Source: Nocardioides marinus (lineage in GTDB: Bacteria; Actinomycetota; Actinomycetes; Propionibacteriales; Nocardioidaceae). From it: a stretch of 64,000 nt of DNA. Under the pieces are notes generated by a model. That model did no database searches. It was not told the DNA's origin and saw nothing but the letters and a program-made list of their open reading frames with translations. The translations under genes and the position numbers were made by a program. The stretch is from positions 3,672,001 through 3,736,000 of the forward strand of contig NZ_JACBZI010000001.1 of the NCBI RefSeq assembly GCF_013408145.1. Direction: 5' to 3'. Positions 59,912 to 64,000 of this stretch are shown piece after piece. Numbering within the stretch: position 1 is the stretch's first letter; each line of letters begins with the position of its first letter.

Positions 59912-61614
59912 CGCGCCGCGACCCGGTGGTCGAGCAGCGAGGAGCGCCAGCGACCAGCGGGCCACCCCCGGTGGTCGAGCAGCGAGGAGCGCCAGCGACG
60001 AGCGGGCCACCCCCGGTGGTCGAGCAGCGAGGAGCGCCAGCGACGAGCGGGCGTCGAGACCACCCCGCCACCCGCCTCACCGCCGGTCTCGCCGACGCTC
60101 CCACCGACGTCGACGTCCTCGTGGTCGGCCTCGGGGTGACCGGCGCCGGCGTCGCCCTCGACGCGGCGACCCGCGGGCTGACCGTGCTGGCCGTCGACGC
60201 CCACGACCTCGCCTTCGGCACCTCCCGCTGGAGCTCGAAGATGGTGCACGGCGGCCTGCGCTACCTCGCCAAGGGACAGGTCGGCGTGGCGCACGAGAGC
60301 GCGGTGGAGCGCGGCATCCTGATGGAGGTCACCGCCCCCCACCTGACCCGGTCGATGGCGATGGTCATCCCTGTCACCTCCTCCATGTCGCGGGTCCAGG
60401 GCGGGCTGGCGCGGGCCGGGCTGCGCGCCGGTGACCTGCTGCGCCGCGGCGCCCGCACCGACGCCGAGACCCTCCCGCGCCCGCGGCACCTGTCGGCCAC
60501 CGAGACCCTCGCCATGGTCCCGGCGCTGCGGCCCTCCGGCCTGCGCGGCGGCCTGCTCGGCTGGGACGGTCAGCTCGAGGACGACGCCCGCCTGGTCGTG
60601 ACCATGGCCCGCACCGCCGCCGACCACGGCGCCGAGGTCCGCACCCGCGCCCGGGTCCTGCACGCGGCCCGTGGCGAGGCGGTGCTGCGTGACGAGGTCA
60701 CCGGCGCCGAGCACACGGTGCGGGCCCGCGCCATCATCAACGCCGCCGGCGTCTGGGCCGACCAGGTGCTCGGCGAGGAGGGCAGCCGGACCGACGGCAT
60801 CAGGCTGCGCCCGAGCCGCGGCACCCACCTGGTGCTGCGCGCCGAGACCCTGCCCGGCCTGGGCGCCAGCGTCTTCGCACCCGTGCCCGGGGAGACCAAC
60901 CGCTTCGTGATGGTGCTCCCCCAGCCCGACGGGACGGTGTACGTCGGCCTCACCGACGAACCCGCCCCCGGGCCGGTCCCGGACGTGCCCGAGCCGACCG
61001 AGACCGAGATCGGCTTCCTGCTCGACGTCGTCTCCGCCGCCTTCGCGCGGCCGCTGCACCGCTCCGACGTGGTCGGTGCCTTCGCGGGGCTGCGCCCGCT
61101 CCTGGACGGCGGCGACGGCTCCACCGCGGACCTGTCGCGTCGGCACGCCGTCGTGACCGGCCCGTCGGGCGTCACGACCGTCGTGGGCGGCAAGCTGACG
61201 ACGTACCGGCGGATGGCGCAGGACGCCGTGGACGCAGCCGTCGCCCACCACGGCCTCACCGCCGGGCCCTGCGTCACCGCGTCGCTGCCGCTGGCCGGGG
61301 CCCTGCCCCGGGCCGAGCTGGCGCGGCTGGAGGAGCCCGCCCGGCTGGTGCGTCGCTACGGCGCCGACGCCGCGCTGGTGCTCTCCTCCGCCCGCGAGCT
61401 CACCGGGCTCACGGACGAGGAGCTGCTCGCCCCGGTATCGGCCACGGTGCCGGTGACCCTGGCCGAGCTGCTCTTCGGCGTCACCCACGAGGGGGCCCAC
61501 GACGTCGACGACCTGCTCGACCGGCGTACCCGCGTCGGTCTCGTCCCCGAGGACCGCGCCACCGCCGAGCCCCTTGCCCGCCGCGCCCTCGCCCTCGCCC
61601 GCCCCTCCTCCTGA
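59908..61614 (+). CDS. glpD: FAD-dependent glycerol-3-phosphate dehydrogenase with repeat-coded N-terminus
   Basis: 568 residues; oxidises glycerol-3-phosphate to DHAP, passing electrons to quinone. The GxGxxG motif VLVVGLGVTGAG is at about 69-80, then SSKMVHGGLRYLAKGQ and a C-terminal domain with GGKLTTYRRMA. The FAD motif usually lies about 20 residues from the start. Here GTG 59908 (GTGA with the TetR stop) adds three repeats of PVVEQRGAPATSGPP, coded by tandem copies of the 47-bp repeat. Starts inside the repeat (for example GTG 60016) are possible, but none has a ribosome site. Confidence 0.92.
   Translation: MTRRDPVVEQRGAPATSGPPPVVEQRGAPATSGPPPVVEQRGAPATSGRRDHPATRLTAGLADAPTDVDVLVVGLGVTGAGVALDAATRGLTVLAVDAHDLAFGTSRWSSKMVHGGLRYLAKGQVGVAHESAVERGILMEVTAPHLTRSMAMVIPVTSSMSRVQGGLARAGLRAGDLLRRGARTDAETLPRPRHLSATETLAMVPALRPSGLRGGLLGWDGQLEDDARLVVTMARTAADHGAEVRTRARVLHAARGEAVLRDEVTGAEHTVRARAIINAAGVWADQVLGEEGSRTDGIRLRPSRGTHLVLRAETLPGLGASVFAPVPGETNRFVMVLPQPDGTVYVGLTDEPAPGPVPDVPEPTETEIGFLLDVVSAAFARPLHRSDVVGAFAGLRPLLDGGDGSTADLSRRHAVVTGPSGVTTVVGGKLTTYRRMAQDAVDAAVAHHGLTAGPCVTASLPLAGALPRAELARLEEPARLVRRYGADAALVLSSARELTGLTDEELLAPVSATVPVTLAELLFGVTHEGAHDVDDLLDRRTRVGLVPEDRATAEPLARRALALARPSS
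59923..60063 (+). repeat. Three tandem copies of the 47-bp-family repeat (REP-A), 45-bp period
   Basis: Copies start at 59923, 59968 and 60013, each CCGGTGGTCGAGCAGCGAGG onward; the third is full length and ends GGGCGTCGAGACCACC. The 45-bp period keeps frame. Copies 1 and 2 differ at one base. Confidence 0.9.
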
Positions 61615-61628
61615 TCCACCACTCCCGC

Positions 61629-61695
61629 CGAGCCGGCGTATCAATACGCCGGCTCGACCCACCACTCCCGCCGAACCGGCGTATCAATACGCCGG
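61629..61695. repeat. Pair of palindromes, 43-bp period (PAL-B, copy 2)
   Basis: CCGGCGTATCAATACGCCGG at 61633-61652 (arms extend to 13 bp, 61629-61656) and 61676-61695. Inverted relative to the pair at 7573-7635. It begins 15 bp after the GlpD stop. Confidence 0.85.
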
Positions 61696-61776
61696 CTCGG
61701 CGATGAGTCTCGGGTAGGTGCGGGGTCTGCACTGTCCGATGAGCCCGCGGGCGGGCAGGATGAGCGGAGGCAGGAC

Positions 61777-62838
61777 ATGGGAGCGGTGGGTACGGCGGAG
61801 GGCGCCACGATGACGACGACGGACGACGAGCTGGCGGACTTCCCGCGGCTGACCGAGCGCTACCAGCGCGAGCTGCTGGCCCACTGCTACCGGATGAGCG
61901 GGTCGGTGCACGAGGCCGAGGACCTCGTGCAGGAGACCCTGCTGCGTGCGTGGAAGGCCTCCGCGGACTTCCAGGGCCGTTCCTCGGTGCGGACCTGGCT
62001 CTACCGGATCGCCACCAACGTCTGCCTCACCAACCTCGAGGGCCGGCCGCGGCGACCGCTCCCCTCCGGCATCGGCACCGCCGACCAGCCGGCCGGGGAC
62101 GCCCTCGAGCAGGACCACGAGATCACCTGGCTCGAGCCGGTGCCCGACGCGGCGGTGACCGTGGCCGAGCGCGACTCGATCCGGCTGGCGTTCGTGGCGG
62201 CCCTGCAGCACCTGCCGGCCAAGCAGCGGGCCGTGCTGATCCTGCGCGACGTGCTGCGCTGGAGCGCCGCCGAGGTCGCCGACGCGCTCGACACCACCGT
62301 CGCCGCGGTGAACTCCGCCCTCCAGCGCGCGCACGCGCAGATGCGCACCCGCGCGCTGACCGAGGACACCGTCGCCGACGAGCTGACGACCGCCCAGCGC
62401 CAGCTGCTCGAGCGCTACGTCGAGGCGTTCTGGCGCAAGGACGTCGACACGATCGTCTCCATGCTGACCGCCGAGGCGGTCTGGGAGATGCCGCCGTTCA
62501 CGAGCTGGTTCAAGGGGCGGGCCAACATCGCCTGGCTCATCGGCAACGAGTGCCCGGGCGGCTCGGAGGACATGCCGATGATCGAGACCCGCGCCAACGG
62601 CCAGCCCGCCTTCGGCCTCTACATGCGTACGCCGGAGGGCGGGTTCGTCCCGTTCCAGCTGCAGGTGCTCCAGTGGGACGGCGACCCCGACCACCCCGAG
62701 CTCTCGCAGGTCGACGCGTTCTTCGACACCCGGCTCTTCGAGAAGTTCGGGCTGCCGATGAGCCTGCCCGGCGACTTCCGGCCCGACCCGGCTCGTCCCG
62801 CGGCACCTCTCGCCGCGGCTCCTCCCGCACCGGCCTGA
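61777..62838 (+). CDS. ECF-type sigma factor with SnoaL-like C-terminal domain
   Basis: 353 residues. Sigma region 2 RYQRELLAHCYRMSGSVHEAEDLVQETLLRAW (about 29-60), region 4 LPAKQRAVLILRDVLRWSAAEVADALD (about 148-174), then about 140 residues of SnoaL-like fold starting LLERYVEAFWRKDVDTIVSML. This type (SigJ/SigG-like) has the C-terminal domain in place of an anti-sigma factor (known). ATG 61777 has GGAGGCAGG. It precedes a TIGR03086 protein by 7 bp, as often seen. Confidence 0.92.
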   Translation: MGAVGTAEGATMTTTDDELADFPRLTERYQRELLAHCYRMSGSVHEAEDLVQETLLRAWKASADFQGRSSVRTWLYRIATNVCLTNLEGRPRRPLPSGIGTADQPAGDALEQDHEITWLEPVPDAAVTVAERDSIRLAFVAALQHLPAKQRAVLILRDVLRWSAAEVADALDTTVAAVNSALQRAHAQMRTRALTEDTVADELTTAQRQLLERYVEAFWRKDVDTIVSMLTAEAVWEMPPFTSWFKGRANIAWLIGNECPGGSEDMPMIETRANGQPAFGLYMRTPEGGFVPFQLQVLQWDGDPDHPELSQVDAFFDTRLFEKFGLPMSLPGDFRPDPARPAAPLAAAPPAPA

Positions 62839-62845
62839 GGCCCTC

Positions 62846-63406
62846 GTGTCCTCCCAGCTCGACGGGGGTGTCGAGCTGCTCGAGCGCGCCCTCGGCTACA
62901 CGCGGACCGCCCTGGCGCGGGTGGACCGGACCGACCTGACCCGTCCCACCCCCTGCAGCCGGTGGGACCTCGCGGCCCTGCTCGCCCACATGGACGACGC
63001 CCTCGACGCGTTCCTGGAGGCGGCGGGCGGCTCGGTCTCGCCCCCGACCAGCCCCGGGGCCCGGGTCGGCCCCGGGGGCGCCGACCGGCTGTGCACCAAG
63101 GCGTGCACCCTGCTCGGCGCCTGGACCAGCGCCCCGCCGCGACCCGTCACCGTGGACAGGATGGCCATGGACCCGGGACTGCTGGTCCGTGCCGCCGCCC
63201 TGGAGATCACCGTCCACGGGTGGGACGTGGCGCGGGCGCTGCGCCTGGACCACCCGCTCCCCCCGGCACTGGCCGACGACCTGCTGCCGGTGGCACGGGG
63301 CCTGGTCGGGCACGGCCGGTTCGCCCCGGCGCTGGCCGTCGCCTCGGACCCCGCCGCGCCCAGCGGCGTACGACTGCTGGGGTGGGTGGGTCGGGAGGCC
63401 GGGTGA
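62846..63406 (+). CDS. TIGR03086-type mycothiol/metal-binding (MDMPI-like) protein
   Basis: 186 residues. The N-terminal helical bundle has PTPCSRWDLAALLAHMDDALDAF (about 35-57); His in LAHM, and HGWDVARALR near 127 is the second conserved motif (EITVHGWD). Metal-dependent MDMPI-like fold of unknown reaction, common in actinobacteria in operons with ECF sigma factors. GTG 62846 lies 7 bp after the sigma gene stop. Confidence 0.87.
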   Translation: MSSQLDGGVELLERALGYTRTALARVDRTDLTRPTPCSRWDLAALLAHMDDALDAFLEAAGGSVSPPTSPGARVGPGGADRLCTKACTLLGAWTSAPPRPVTVDRMAMDPGLLVRAAALEITVHGWDVARALRLDHPLPPALADDLLPVARGLVGHGRFAPALAVASDPAAPSGVRLLGWVGREAG

Positions 63407-63410
63407 GCGC

Positions 63411-64000
63411 TCAGCCGAGCCAGCTGATCGAGCGCCCGTGCCCGTGGGTCCAGGCGACCGCACGGCCGTCCAGCGCCAGCACGAACCTGTCCACCGGCGC
63501 CGCCGGTCCGGTCGCCGAGACCCGGGGCAGCACCCGCGGACCCTCGTTGCTGACCCAGCGGCAGGCACCGGCGGCGACCCGGGCGAGCATCTGGTCGGTG
63601 AAGCGCTCGCGGTCCTCGCGCTCGAGGTAGGCGACCACCGCCGAGTGCTGCACCACGACCCGTCCGTGACGGGCCGCCTCGTCGATCAGGGGGTCGAGGT
63701 CGCTCAGCAGGTCACCACGGACCAGCCGAGGCGGGTCGTGACGCGCCACCTCGATGGCCTGCCGCAGCACCCGCCGCCGGTCGTCGTGCTCGGGCCAGAC
63801 CAGCGTCTCGAGCCAGCGTGCGGTGTCGTCGTCGCTCACGTCGAGGGGGTGGAGGTCCAGCCCGCCGCGCCAGGCGACCTGCGGCAGGTCGGTGGGCCAG
63901 GGCCCCGGCCCGTCGGCCCGGCACTCCAGCCCCGGCGCCGCCGGGTCGCCGACGCGCAGGTCGCCCTGCGGCGTGCGGTAGCGGTAGGACCACCGGTCGG
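63411..64000 (-). CDS. DUF2332 family protein, 5' part beyond the window
   Basis: About 196 C-terminal codons are visible, open to the window edge (reading DRWSYRYRTPQGDLRVGDPA at the edge). Typical of DUF2332, a family of about 330 residues: WRGGLDLHPLDVSDDDTARWLETLVWPEHDDRR, then RLVRGDLLSDL. No signal peptide information. Function unknown. Convergent with the TIGR03086 gene across 4 bp. Confidence 0.75.
   Translation of the reverse strand, partial: DRWSYRYRTPQGDLRVGDPAAPGLECRADGPGPWPTDLPQVAWRGGLDLHPLDVSDDDTARWLETLVWPEHDDRRRVLRQAIEVARHDPPRLVRGDLLSDLDPLIDEAARHGRVVVQHSAVVAYLEREDRERFTDQMLARVAAGACRWVSNEGPRVLPRVSATGPAAPVDRFVLALDGRAVAWTHGHGRSISWLG

Noticed and set aside
59923-60063. CRISPR array
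   Set aside because: Repeats are directly adjacent with no unique spacers; they belong to a dispersed repeat family found at other sites.

Overview
The window is very GC-rich (clearly above 70% by eye) and gene-dense. It has many GTG starts, many 1-26 bp gene overlaps and frequent leaderless-type promoters. The gene content includes mycothiol/DinB-type TIGR03084 and TIGR03086 proteins, ECF sigma with a SnoaL-like tail, a GlpD/TetR/AGPS-like/diacylglycerol-kinase block and many acyl-CoA enzymes. All of this points to an actinobacterium, most likely Nocardioides or a close relative (inference). No rRNA or tRNA gene was seen. No gene-free stretch exceeds 300 bases; the longest are 33028-33267 and 26012-26246.

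Layout. 1-7.5 kb (minus) is an acyl-CoA catabolic operon under a TetR regulator: TIGR03084 protein, AtuA-like DUF1446 protein, acyl-CoA dehydrogenase, SRPBCC protein, carboxyltransferase and biotin carboxylase. It may degrade branched or terpenoid acids. 7.7-11.8 kb is a PadR-controlled FtsX/MacB-type ABC transporter. 11.9-13.8 kb holds an SDR and a VanZ-RDD membrane protein. 13.9-17.7 kb is a four-gene operon (acyl-CoA dehydrogenase, SDR, APH-like kinase, histidine phosphatase) resembling 4-hydroxyacyl-CoA (Lva/ACAD10-11) catabolism. 17.9-20.1 kb is an ABC-2-type exporter. 20.2-24.6 kb holds fadB and fadA with a divergent MerR regulator.

24.6-33.0 kb is the most remarkable part. It is a signalling island around a kai operon: a protein with a receiver-like domain plus a KaiA/RsbU-like helical domain, then KaiB, then a double-domain KaiC with conserved phosphorylation sites, then a PAS histidine kinase. 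Divergent from it are an OmpR-type response regulator with an unusual histidine-kinase-like tail and a CheY-like regulator. A second membrane kinase and receiver follow. The set looks like an actinobacterial clock or timer with input, core and output parts.

33.3-39.9 kb is mixed: CPBP protease, DEAD-box helicase, CsbD, a flavin monooxygenase, a glutamine amidotransferase and a CaiB/BaiF CoA-transferase. 40-42.5 kb is a polar amino-acid ABC importer. 42.5-45.1 kb is PadR plus a FadH-like dienoyl-CoA reductase. 45.7-46.9 kb is an intact IS30-type element. 47-50.1 kb holds a MalY-type aminotransferase, a glycosyltransferase and a sulfotransferase. 50.2-56.6 kb holds a GH1 beta-glucosidase with a LacI-type operator, two secreted proteins sharing a domain, Thr/Ala linkers and a PKD-like end, and pirin. 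56.8-61.6 kb is the glycerolipid block (diacylglycerol kinase, AGPS-like flavoprotein, TetR, GlpD). 61.8-64 kb is ECF sigma, a TIGR03086 protein and a partial DUF2332 protein.

Several families of intergenic palindromes occur, including a 47-bp repeat whose tandem copies are read in frame inside the predicted N-terminus of GlpD.
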